DNA of 64,000 nt from Victivallaceae bacterium (lineage in GTDB: Bacteria > Verrucomicrobiota > Lentisphaeria > Victivallales > Victivallaceae), in contig JAKSOF010000002.1 in NCBI GenBank assembly GCA_024405735.1, positions 62,001 through 126,000 on the forward strand, read 5' to 3'. Shown piece after piece: positions 16,201-24,026 of this stretch (position 1 is the stretch's first letter; each line of letters opens with the position of its first letter). The translations under genes were made by a program, and so were the position numbers. The notes beneath the pieces are model-generated. The model did not search any database. It saw nothing but the letters and a program-made list of their open reading frames with translations, and was not told where the DNA came from.

Positions 16201-17382
16201 GTGGAACTGATTAAACGCCATTATGAAAAAGTGATTCTGCTGGGAGTTTTCCTGCTGGTGATCCTGGCGATGCTCTTTGCCATTTCCGCCATCAACGAAA
16301 CGCGCGAGATCTCCGACGACAAACTCCGCTTGCCGAGAATGAAAGCCGATTACGAAAAGGCGGATCCGGCAAGTGAACGTTTTCAGACACAAAAGCGCAT
16401 TCAGTCGTCGGCGCTCAGCTGGTCGTCGCCCAGTGCGCGCAATGCCGCGCTTTGCTCCAATCATTACAGCGATCTCGTGATTTTCCCCGGGGTGGCGATG
16501 TGTCCTTTCTGCCGGAAAATGATCCCCGGTTATTATTTTGACGACAAGCACTGCCCCGAGTGCGATCAGATGCTTCCCAAGCCGGAGCGCCCGAAAACCG
16601 GCCGTTTCGAGAAAACGGAATCCGACCAGGATGCCGACGGCTTGCCCGATGAATGGGAAGCCCGGTTCCAGATCAAGCAGAACGTCGAGGGGCATGCGTT
16701 GCGCGACGACGACAATGACGGTTTCTCCAATTTGTACGAATACACTTGTAATACGGAACCCAACGTGCCCCGCGATCATCCGCCGCTCTGGCACCGGATC
16801 GTTTTCACCAATGTCCACCTGATCCAGCTCCCCGTCAATTTCAAGGCGCTCACCGCCTTCGGCGATGACAAGAACACCTGGAAGGCTCAGGTCGAAATCG
16901 AGCGCCGCGGAACTAAATTCTGGCGGCTGAATAACGAGGTCGTTGTCGCCGGTCGCCATTATATCGTCGTTGATATGGAGAAAAAATTGACCTCCGACGG
17001 CAAGGATGAATCGACCCTGACGCTCAAGGAAAAAACGACGGGCGAAAATCCCGAAATCATCACGATGAAAGTCGGTCAGCCGACATTCAGCAGCGATCAG
17101 CGCGCCGTGCTGGAAGATATCGCCGACCCCGCTTTCAAGGTGGAAGTCCGCGTCGGAGACACCTTTACCATCGGAAATGACGTGATCGGCCGGGAAAACT
17201 ACAAAGTAAAATCTTTTGACGGCGAAAAGAAAGAAGTCGTTCTCGAAGCTTTGGATCCCGATGCCAAAGAAAAAGAAGCTACGGTGACCAGCGAGAGCCG
17301 GGTCCCCGAAGATATGCGTGTCCAAAGCGGTATTCCCGAAAGCGGCGATGCCCTGCCGGGCCGCGGACCGGTAAAAAATTGA
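16201..17382 (+). CDS. Amuc_1099-family pilus-like protein with zinc knuckles
   Basis: 393 aa, GTG start. One N-terminal span (about 10-30) is followed by a periplasmic region with two CPxC knuckles (C101/C104 and C118/C121), a metal-binding arrangement unusual in the periplasm, then thrombospondin-type-3-like acidic repeats (DQDADGLPDEWE at 142-153, DDDNDGFSNLYEY at 169-181) that should bind calcium, and a beta-rich C-terminal half. Length, order and the calcium repeats match what is known of the Amuc_1099 pilus-like group. It lies between the Amuc_1100-like and secretin genes and probably connects inner-membrane and outer-membrane parts of the machine. Confidence 0.75.
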   Translation: MELIKRHYEKVILLGVFLLVILAMLFAISAINETREISDDKLRLPRMKADYEKADPASERFQTQKRIQSSALSWSSPSARNAALCSNHYSDLVIFPGVAMCPFCRKMIPGYYFDDKHCPECDQMLPKPERPKTGRFEKTESDQDADGLPDEWEARFQIKQNVEGHALRDDDNDGFSNLYEYTCNTEPNVPRDHPPLWHRIVFTNVHLIQLPVNFKALTAFGDDKNTWKAQVEIERRGTKFWRLNNEVVVAGRHYIVVDMEKKLTSDGKDESTLTLKEKTTGENPEIITMKVGQPTFSSDQRAVLEDIADPAFKVEVRVGDTFTIGNDVIGRENYKVKSFDGEKKEVVLEALDPDAKEKEATVTSESRVPEDMRVQSGIPESGDALPGRGPVKN

Positions 17383-17425
17383 AAAACAACGTAAACGTCA
17401 GAGATAAAAAAGTAAAGGGGTATCC

Positions 17426-19924
17426 ATGAGAGCAGAAAAAGCCGTTTCACTCCGCGTTGCGGGGATGCTCGCATTGTTGCTTCCGTTTGCAGTTTTTGCG
17501 GCGGAGGAAACAGCGCCGGCGGAAAAGAGCGCAAATGAGATCCGGTTGGAACAGGGCAAAGCCAAAGAAAAGCTCCACCGCGAAAAACTCAATGCGGTCG
17601 GCAAGGTTTTGGAGTCCAGAGAATGCACGGCAAGAGATTATCAGGATCAGCTTGCCGTCGTGCGGGGTGTCGCCGCGGAACTGGATAAGGAGCGCGCGCA
17701 AATGCGTGCGGAGGTGTGGACTTCTCTTTCCCACTTTGCCAAGGATTTGGATTACGCAATCCGCGAAGCGTGGTTCCGGCTTCTGATCATGGAGGCCCGC
17801 AATGCGGCTTCCGAGGAGCGTTATCAGCCGGCGATCGAATTGGCAACGCAGGCGAAGAAAGTTTTGAGCGATGGCGACGATTCCGGATTTTCCGGAGAAA
17901 AGCGTACGGCGGATCGTCTGATCGAGCACTGCACCCGTGAAAAGCGAAATGTCGAATCGGAAGATGCGAAAACGATCGCGAAATTCGATCCGCAGGTCGA
18001 TAAGGATAAAAAGCAAGTGCGGCAATTGTTGCAGGAAGCTCAGGTCTTTATCAAGAACCGTGAGTTGCAGGAAGCGCAGAACCGCGTTGAACAGGCCTTT
18101 TTGATCGATCCCTGCAACGCAGAAGCGATTTTCCTTGCCGGACGGCTCTACAATCAGTATTATGCCTATGGTTCCGCGCGCCGCAAAGCCGATCTGGAAG
18201 GCGTCTACGCCAATGCGGACTGGCAATGGGCGGAACCGATCTTCCCGAAAATCGCCGGTTCGGCGATGAATCAGGAGCAGGGGCACATCAAGGCGTCGGA
18301 CAACGACCGCACTCTCGCCCGGATGGACGGCATCATTTTTCCGCAGGTCAATTACATTGATGCCGACGTGGACGCCGTGCTCGACGATCTTTCGGAGCAG
18401 AGCGCGAATTATTCTCCCGACCATCGCCCCGTTGCGATCAGCAAGAGTTTTCCCGCCGGCGCCAACTGGAAAGTATCGTTGACGCTCAACAACATCCCGA
18501 TGAATGTCGTGATGCGTTACATCTGTCAGCAGACCGGGCTCAAATTCCGCGTCGATGCGGATGGTATTCTGATCGGTCCCGAAGTCGATGAAATGGTTTC
18601 CCGCCGTTTTACGGTGCCGTCGAGCTTGAACAACTACGTCATTCCGGAAAACGCTCCCGCGGCATCGGAGGATGCGGCGGATGCAAACGATGCGGCCCAG
18701 AGCAAAGGGCCGAAGATCGCCAGCGAGGATGACTGGAAAAATTATTTCCGCGGGCGCGGCATCAATTTCCCGGATGGCAGCAAAGTCAGTTATTCCAGTC
18801 AGGCGAAAATGCTCATCGTGCGCAACACGCCGGAAAACCTGCAGCAGCTCGATACCTTGCTCCGTCAGTTGGAAACGGTTGCCAACAAGCCGCTCATCAT
18901 GATCGAGGTCAAGTGCATTGAAGTCCTTGAAGAGGATTATCAGGAGCTCGGTTTCGATTGGCAGTTCGGGACGAGCAGTCCCTATTTCCGGAATGGTATC
19001 GGCAGCAATATCATGCAGGACGAGTACGGCGAAACCTATCTGACGGGAGTGGGCGAAGGCAAAAAGATCGGCTGGTTGCTCAATCAGGGCATCAACACCG
19101 TTGAAAAAGGCGTCCTTGCCGCGATCCGCGGATCCAACAACAGCGCGTTGATCGACAAGCTCAACATTTTCCCCGCGCTCTGCGGTACCAGTCTGCCTTT
19201 CGGCTCGGATAATCCGCTGAACATTTCGCTTTCCGTCTACGCATTGGATCAGAATCAGCGTACGGAAAATCTCGCCGCCCCCAAAGTCGTCACCAGCAAT
19301 GACGTCGAAGCTGAAGTCAAACTCGCCAAAACCTACTATTTCCCCGACAGCTGGGATACGTTGGAAGTCGAAGTCGAGACCGGCGATACGACGAGCAGTA
19401 CCACCATCACGCCGCCGGTGCCGAATTTCCCCGAGGAAGGCACGCCGATCGGCGTCGGTTTCAAAGTCAAGCCGCAGGTGCTCGCCGACAACCGGACGAT
19501 CCGTATGCATCTTGAGCCCAACATCAGCCAGTATCTCGGCGACGATCAGTACGATATGTACCTTTACTACGACAGATATGAAAATGGTGTCCCGGTGGAG
19601 GGCCCCGGCAATATCCATGTGCCCGGCGAACGTTTCTCCATTTTCAAGCCGATCATCGCCCGCCGCGAAATGGCGGTCGACATCGATCTCGACAACGGGG
19701 AAACCGTGGTCCTCGGCGGCCTTGTCCAGAGTATGACGACTTCGCGCGTTGACAAGATCCCGCTTCTGGGCGATCTGCCGCTGGTCGGACGGCTTTTCCA
19801 ATCCCAGTGGGATAAGGCGGAGCGGACCAATTTGCTCTTTTTCGTCACGGCGCGGCTCTTGAGTTACGACGGTGCGCCGATCGAACGCAATCATACTCCG
19901 GGTGTTCCGGATTTCAACCGATAA
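17426..19924 (+). CDS. Type IV pilus-type secretin 1 (Amuc_1098 family)
   Basis: 832 aa with a signal peptide ending near VFAAEE (residue 26). The N-terminal third is helical (TPR-like, LQEAQNRVEQAFLIDPCNAEA), the middle contains secretin N-domains (LNNIPMNVVMRYICQQTGLKFRVDADG) and the C-terminus has the secretin barrel signature GETVVLGGLVQ and KIPLLGDLPLVGRLFQS. Secretins form outer-membrane gates for pili and secreted proteins. The helical N-terminal repeat is a feature of the PVC Amuc_1098 group. The gene follows the 1099-like gene after 43 bases; a second secretin starts 21 bases downstream. Confidence 0.85.
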   Translation: MRAEKAVSLRVAGMLALLLPFAVFAAEETAPAEKSANEIRLEQGKAKEKLHREKLNAVGKVLESRECTARDYQDQLAVVRGVAAELDKERAQMRAEVWTSLSHFAKDLDYAIREAWFRLLIMEARNAASEERYQPAIELATQAKKVLSDGDDSGFSGEKRTADRLIEHCTREKRNVESEDAKTIAKFDPQVDKDKKQVRQLLQEAQVFIKNRELQEAQNRVEQAFLIDPCNAEAIFLAGRLYNQYYAYGSARRKADLEGVYANADWQWAEPIFPKIAGSAMNQEQGHIKASDNDRTLARMDGIIFPQVNYIDADVDAVLDDLSEQSANYSPDHRPVAISKSFPAGANWKVSLTLNNIPMNVVMRYICQQTGLKFRVDADGILIGPEVDEMVSRRFTVPSSLNNYVIPENAPAASEDAADANDAAQSKGPKIASEDDWKNYFRGRGINFPDGSKVSYSSQAKMLIVRNTPENLQQLDTLLRQLETVANKPLIMIEVKCIEVLEEDYQELGFDWQFGTSSPYFRNGIGSNIMQDEYGETYLTGVGEGKKIGWLLNQGINTVEKGVLAAIRGSNNSALIDKLNIFPALCGTSLPFGSDNPLNISLSVYALDQNQRTENLAAPKVVTSNDVEAEVKLAKTYYFPDSWDTLEVEVETGDTTSSTTITPPVPNFPEEGTPIGVGFKVKPQVLADNRTIRMHLEPNISQYLGDDQYDMYLYYDRYENGVPVEGPGNIHVPGERFSIFKPIIARREMAVDIDLDNGETVVLGGLVQSMTTSRVDKIPLLGDLPLVGRLFQSQWDKAERTNLLFFVTARLLSYDGAPIERNHTPGVPDFNR

Positions 19925-19945
19925 TCAATTCCGGAGGAAAACGTC

Positions 19946-22309
19946 ATGAATAAGAGACAGTTGATTTTCTCCCTGTTCCTGGGTTCCGCGGCGGTTGTTC
20001 TGGCAGCTGACGCCACATCCGAAATGCGGCAGACCATCGAACGTACCGAGATGTATTACCAGGAATTCGCCCGCAATGCGGACCGGCTGGTCAGCAAGGC
20101 GAATGATCTTTACGGTGTCAAGCGTTACGAAGAGGCGATCAAGCTTTACATCGATGTGAAGCTTCTGCTTGAACCTCACTCGAATGCGCCGGCATTTGCC
20201 AAGCAGATCGAATATTGTGACAAACAAATCGCCAGTTGCTATTACCATTGGGCGCTGGATCTGATGGACGAAGCCGAGGAACTTGCGCAGCAGCGCAACT
20301 TTGAGGAGGCGATCGCCCTTTGCCGCAAAGCCGTCAAATTCTGCCCGGAGCAAGCCGGAGTTCTGGAAGAAAAGATCGCTTATCTGGAAAAGCGCCGTGA
20401 TCTTGCCATCGCCCGCGATGCCGTTTCGGAAACGACTCTGGTCCCCAACAAGGAAAATCAGGCATATCAGATCGAGATCCTGATGGAGCAGGGTCGCCGT
20501 CTCGTCGCCGCAAAAGATTACAGCCGCGCACTCCGGAAATTCCAGGAAGTGTTGCTGATCACGCCGTATCACAGCGATGCGATGCAGAATATTCAAAGCA
20601 TCAACCGCAAGATCGGCAAGATCGGTCTTGGGCGTTATACCGATACCCGCCGCGATCTGGTCGCGGAAGCCGAGTGGAAAGAAGCGATCCCCTTCCGCCC
20701 CGATGCCAACAGCGAAGCGGGGGAAAATCTTTTGGAAGACGGGAAGCCGGTCGCCAAGGCGGTCCAGGACAATGACGAGTTGAATAAAAAACTGGAAAGC
20801 ATCGTCATTCCCAAAGTCAGCTTCGCCGATGCGAGCATCGCCGATGCGGTCAAGTTTCTGGCGGAGATTTCTCAGCAGTATGATCCGGAAAAGCGCGGCG
20901 TCAACTTTTTGCTGCGCCGCCCGGTGAAAGCGGTTGCCGCCAGTGACAGCAGTGCGGCGGCGGCGGGCAGCAGCGACGTTTACGTTTCGACCAGCGATTC
21001 CGGCAAGGATGTGTTGACCGGCGACGTATTGCTCGACAAAAAGATCGATATGGACTTGGAAAACAAGACGTTGCTGGCGATTTTGCGTCAACTCTGCCAG
21101 AAAGCGAATTTGCGTTACCGCATTGAAAAATATGCCGTGATCGTCGCGCCGCCCAACGTCGCGCTCGACGAATTGGAAGCGAAACTTTTTGCCGTCGACA
21201 TCGCGCAGGGCGACAGCGACAGCGATCTGCGCGCCAAATGCGAAGCCAGCGGCGTTACGTTCCCCGACGGCGCCAAGCTCTTTTACGACAACAAGATCAA
21301 CCGTCTGGTGGCGATCAACACCGCCGAAAATTTGCGGATGATCGAGGAAAAGGTTTTGCCGCAGTACGACATCAAAACCCCGATGATCCAGATCATGATC
21401 AAATTTATCGAGATCACGCAGAATGACCTCGACGAGCTGGCTTTCAACTGGCAGTTCGCCTTGAATACCGCTTCGGATCCCAACAGTTCCACCTGGAGCA
21501 CCCGCAGTGAAAGCAGTAACGAATTGTTGCGTTACTACAAGCCGGACAATATGGAAAACGATGCGATGTATCCTTCGACGGTGCCCAACGATGCCAACTT
21601 GAATTTCGTCTGGCAGAATTCCGACGGACTCAAGATCAAAGCGCAGATGTTCGCGCTCAACTGGGCGGACAGTACGGATATCCTCTATTCGCCGCGCGTC
21701 ACGACGCTGGACAAGATGACCGCGCACGTCGGTATGTACAAAGAGCAGTACTTCCCGAAAGACTGGGAAATGCCCGATATTGAATCAAATGATGTTCAGA
21801 CCGGTTTGCGTTTGAGCGACATCGACGCCCAGCCGGTTTTGGACAACTTGCAGAAACTGGGGCTTTCCTTTGACATCACGCCGGAGATCCGCGATTTGGA
21901 CAACGGTTTGATCTACATCCCCGTCAGATTCCCGATCCGGTTGTTTTCGGGATGGAAAACCTACGATGCCCGCAGTTACGGTAAAGGCGGCGACATCGAC
22001 GGCGAATTCTACCGGATGCCGATTTTCGACGACCGGGAAATTTCGACGGAAGTGATGATCCGCGACGGCGAGACCGTCATTCTTGCGGGGGTGACGACCG
22101 ACGTTTCCAAGATCGTCCACGACAAGATCCCGTTGCTCGGCGACATCCCGCTGATCGGGCGGCTTTTCCAATCGCGTTACACCAAGTCGGAAAAGGGCAA
22201 TCTGCTGATTTTCCTCACCTGCCGGCTGGTGAAATCCGACGGGACCGCCTACAATCCGGCGGCTTCCGAGCGCCGGCGCGGTCTTCCCGGTTTCGGGCGT
22301 ATGGAATAA
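19946..22309 (+). CDS. Type IV pilus-type secretin 2, tandem paralogue
   Basis: 787 aa with a signal peptide (cleavage near VLAAD, residue 20). Domain order copies the neighbouring secretin: TPR-like helical repeats (YEEAIKLYIDVKLLLEPH), N-domains (LLAILRQLCQKANLRYRIEKYAVIV) and the C-terminal barrel (GETVILAGVTTD, KIPLLGDIPLIGRLFQS). Sequence identity with secretin 1 is low outside the C-terminal signature, so the duplication is old. Two tandem secretins in one operon could form a hetero-oligomeric gate or serve alternative pili. The terminator at 22323-22357 ends the operon right after this gene. No pilus ATPase, prepilin peptidase or major pilin is present in the window. Confidence 0.83.
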   Translation: MNKRQLIFSLFLGSAAVVLAADATSEMRQTIERTEMYYQEFARNADRLVSKANDLYGVKRYEEAIKLYIDVKLLLEPHSNAPAFAKQIEYCDKQIASCYYHWALDLMDEAEELAQQRNFEEAIALCRKAVKFCPEQAGVLEEKIAYLEKRRDLAIARDAVSETTLVPNKENQAYQIEILMEQGRRLVAAKDYSRALRKFQEVLLITPYHSDAMQNIQSINRKIGKIGLGRYTDTRRDLVAEAEWKEAIPFRPDANSEAGENLLEDGKPVAKAVQDNDELNKKLESIVIPKVSFADASIADAVKFLAEISQQYDPEKRGVNFLLRRPVKAVAASDSSAAAAGSSDVYVSTSDSGKDVLTGDVLLDKKIDMDLENKTLLAILRQLCQKANLRYRIEKYAVIVAPPNVALDELEAKLFAVDIAQGDSDSDLRAKCEASGVTFPDGAKLFYDNKINRLVAINTAENLRMIEEKVLPQYDIKTPMIQIMIKFIEITQNDLDELAFNWQFALNTASDPNSSTWSTRSESSNELLRYYKPDNMENDAMYPSTVPNDANLNFVWQNSDGLKIKAQMFALNWADSTDILYSPRVTTLDKMTAHVGMYKEQYFPKDWEMPDIESNDVQTGLRLSDIDAQPVLDNLQKLGLSFDITPEIRDLDNGLIYIPVRFPIRLFSGWKTYDARSYGKGGDIDGEFYRMPIFDDREISTEVMIRDGETVILAGVTTDVSKIVHDKIPLLGDIPLIGRLFQSRYTKSEKGNLLIFLTCRLVKSDGTAYNPAASERRRGLPGFGRME

Positions 22310-22322
22310 GCGGTTTTTTTCG

Positions 22323-22357
22323 CGGCCGGCTTAGAACAAAGCCGGTCGCTTTTTTTT
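22323..22357 (+). terminator. Intrinsic terminator of the pilus operon
   Basis: A 10-bp stem with one G-T pair (22323-22332 with 22339-22348) and six-base loop is followed by C and eight T residues. It ends the transcription unit that starts at 11168. Confidence 0.88.
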
Positions 22358-22370
22358 GACGGGTGGAAAC

Positions 22371-22853
22371 TTGAAAGGGCGTGACGAGATCCTGTTGGCG
22401 GACGATGCCGCTCTTTCGCAACGCTGTGAACTGGAATTCTGCCGCGGCAGCGGTCCCGGCGGGCAGAAACGCAACAAAAGTTCGAGTGCCGTCCGGGTAC
22501 GATTGACCGGTACGGATTTTTCCGCGACCGATTGCACCGAGCGCAGTCAGCACCGCAACCGCGCAAATGCGTTGCGAAAATTGAAAATGCAGATCGCGCT
22601 TTCGGAGCGCGAAAAGTTTACCGCGTTACAGCGGCAGATCTGCGCGGCAAGTCACGCGGAGTATCCGCTTTACATCGCCCGGTTGTTCGATGCTTTGGCG
22701 GAAAACAACTGGAGTTTGCCGGAAACCGGCCGGTGTCTTGCCGTGACGCCGACCGCATTGTTGAAAATTTTATCGCGCGATGCGCAGGTGTGGCAGGCGT
22801 TTTGCGAACGCCGCACCGAAGCGGGGTTGTCATCTCTGTCGCCGAGGAAGTAA
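22371..22853 (+). CDS. GGQ peptide-chain release factor-like protein
   Basis: About 160 aa. The GGQ signature lies in GSGPGGQKRNKSSSAVRV, the region that enters the peptidyl transferase centre and hydrolyses peptidyl-tRNA. There is no codon-recognition domain, so it belongs to the ArfB/RF-like rescue group rather than RF1 or RF2; unlike E. coli ArfB the C-terminal half is a helical segment with a WSLPETGRCLAVTPTALLKIL helix-turn-helix-like stretch instead of a simple basic tail. Start is uncertain: the TTG at 22371 has GGTGGAAAC upstream; a TTG at 22356 is possible but overlaps the terminator T-tract. The next gene starts two bases after the stop. Confidence 0.75.
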   Translation: MKGRDEILLADDAALSQRCELEFCRGSGPGGQKRNKSSSAVRVRLTGTDFSATDCTERSQHRNRANALRKLKMQIALSEREKFTALQRQICAASHAEYPLYIARLFDALAENNWSLPETGRCLAVTPTALLKILSRDAQVWQAFCERRTEAGLSSLSPRK

Positions 22854-22854
22854 A

Positions 22855-24021
22855 ATGTTTTATTATATTTGCCGTCGTTTGTTTTATTCACTTCTCGTCG
22901 TTCTCGGCGTCGTATTGCTGACCTTTCTGCTTTTTGACGTCGCCGCGGGCGATCCCGCCGCCGCCGTATTGGGGGACAAGGCGAAACCGCTGGAAATCGA
23001 ATCGTTGCGCCGCGAACTGGGCGCGGATCTCCCGCTTTTCTACGGCCGCCGCTGCCGCACCGAGGCGTTTGTGTGGCAAAAGGATGTCTGCATCCGGCAG
23101 TTCCCGTTGGAAAAAGGAGAAGCAAAGATCACGTTTGCCGACGGTACGGCCCAGGTGATCGCGTTGCCGGAAAAAAGTCAGAGCATTGCGCTTCCTGTCG
23201 GGACTTCCGCCGTCAAAAGCGTCGATTTTTACCGTTTGCAGGAAAATCCGTGGAACAGCCGTTTTTTCCGGGCAATGCAGGAAATTGTGACCATCCGAAC
23301 TTGCAAGCCGTATGTCAAAATGCTCGATTTCGGCCGGACGATCACGACCCGCGAACCGATTTCGGGGATCCTCAAGCGGAGCATCGGGCCTTCGCTCGCG
23401 CTGATGGTGCCGATTTTCCTCGGCGAACTTTTCTTTTCACTGCTTTTTGCGTTGCTCGCCGTCGCTTTCCGCAACCGGCTGATCGACCGGGTACTGATTT
23501 TTTTGTCCGTGGCGGGAATGAGCGTGAGTTATCTTGTCGTCATCATCTTCGCCCAGTGGTATCTGGGGTACTACCTTGAACTTTTCCCGCTGTGGGGATG
23601 TGAATCCTGGCGTAATTTCGGACTTCCCGTCGTCGTCGGCATTCTCTGCGGCATCGGCGGAAATCTGCGTTTTTACCGCACCGTATTGATCGAGGAGTCC
23701 AGCCGCGAGTATTTGCGTACAGCAAGAGCCAAAGGCGCGTCTCAGGCTTCGGTTTACGGCCGTCACCTTTTGCGCAATGCGGCATTGCAGATCATTACGC
23801 GCTCCAGCGCGACGATCCCGTTTCTGTTTACCGGAAGTCTGCTGCTGGAATCCTTTTTCGGGATACCGGGGCTCGGTTTCGCGGGGGGCGATGCGCTTTA
23901 CAACTCGGATATCCAACTGCTCAAGGCGATCATCGTTTTGAGTGCGCTTGTTTTCGTCGTCATCAATCTTTTGGCTGATCTTGCCTATGCCTGGGCGGAT
24001 CCCCGCATTCGTCTGGAGTGA
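22855..24021 (+). CDS. ABC transporter permease (DppB/OppB-like)
   Basis: 388 aa. The first span (about 8-30) is followed by an unusually long extracytoplasmic stretch (about 35-165), then five further spans. The C-terminal permease motif is present: a REYLRTARAKGAS stretch with GRHLLRNA corresponds to the EAA loop that contacts the ATPase, and FGIPGLG the conserved turn. This matches binding-protein-dependent peptide or nickel transporters; the long loop recalls YejB-type members. No DppC, ATPase or solute-binding gene is adjacent: upstream is the release-factor-like gene, downstream a U32 protein. So its partners must be elsewhere. Start at 22855 follows the neighbour's stop directly. Confidence 0.85.
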   Translation: MFYYICRRLFYSLLVVLGVVLLTFLLFDVAAGDPAAAVLGDKAKPLEIESLRRELGADLPLFYGRRCRTEAFVWQKDVCIRQFPLEKGEAKITFADGTAQVIALPEKSQSIALPVGTSAVKSVDFYRLQENPWNSRFFRAMQEIVTIRTCKPYVKMLDFGRTITTREPISGILKRSIGPSLALMVPIFLGELFFSLLFALLAVAFRNRLIDRVLIFLSVAGMSVSYLVVIIFAQWYLGYYLELFPLWGCESWRNFGLPVVVGILCGIGGNLRFYRTVLIEESSREYLRTARAKGASQASVYGRHLLRNAALQIITRSSATIPFLFTGSLLLESFFGIPGLGFAGGDALYNSDIQLLKAIIVLSALVFVVINLLADLAYAWADPRIRLE

Positions 24022-24026
24022 TCTCT

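Noticed and set aside
17447-19894. Minus-strand open frame of 815 codons opposite secretin 1
   Set aside because: Antisense shadow; the plus-strand secretin is supported by signal peptide, motifs and operon context.
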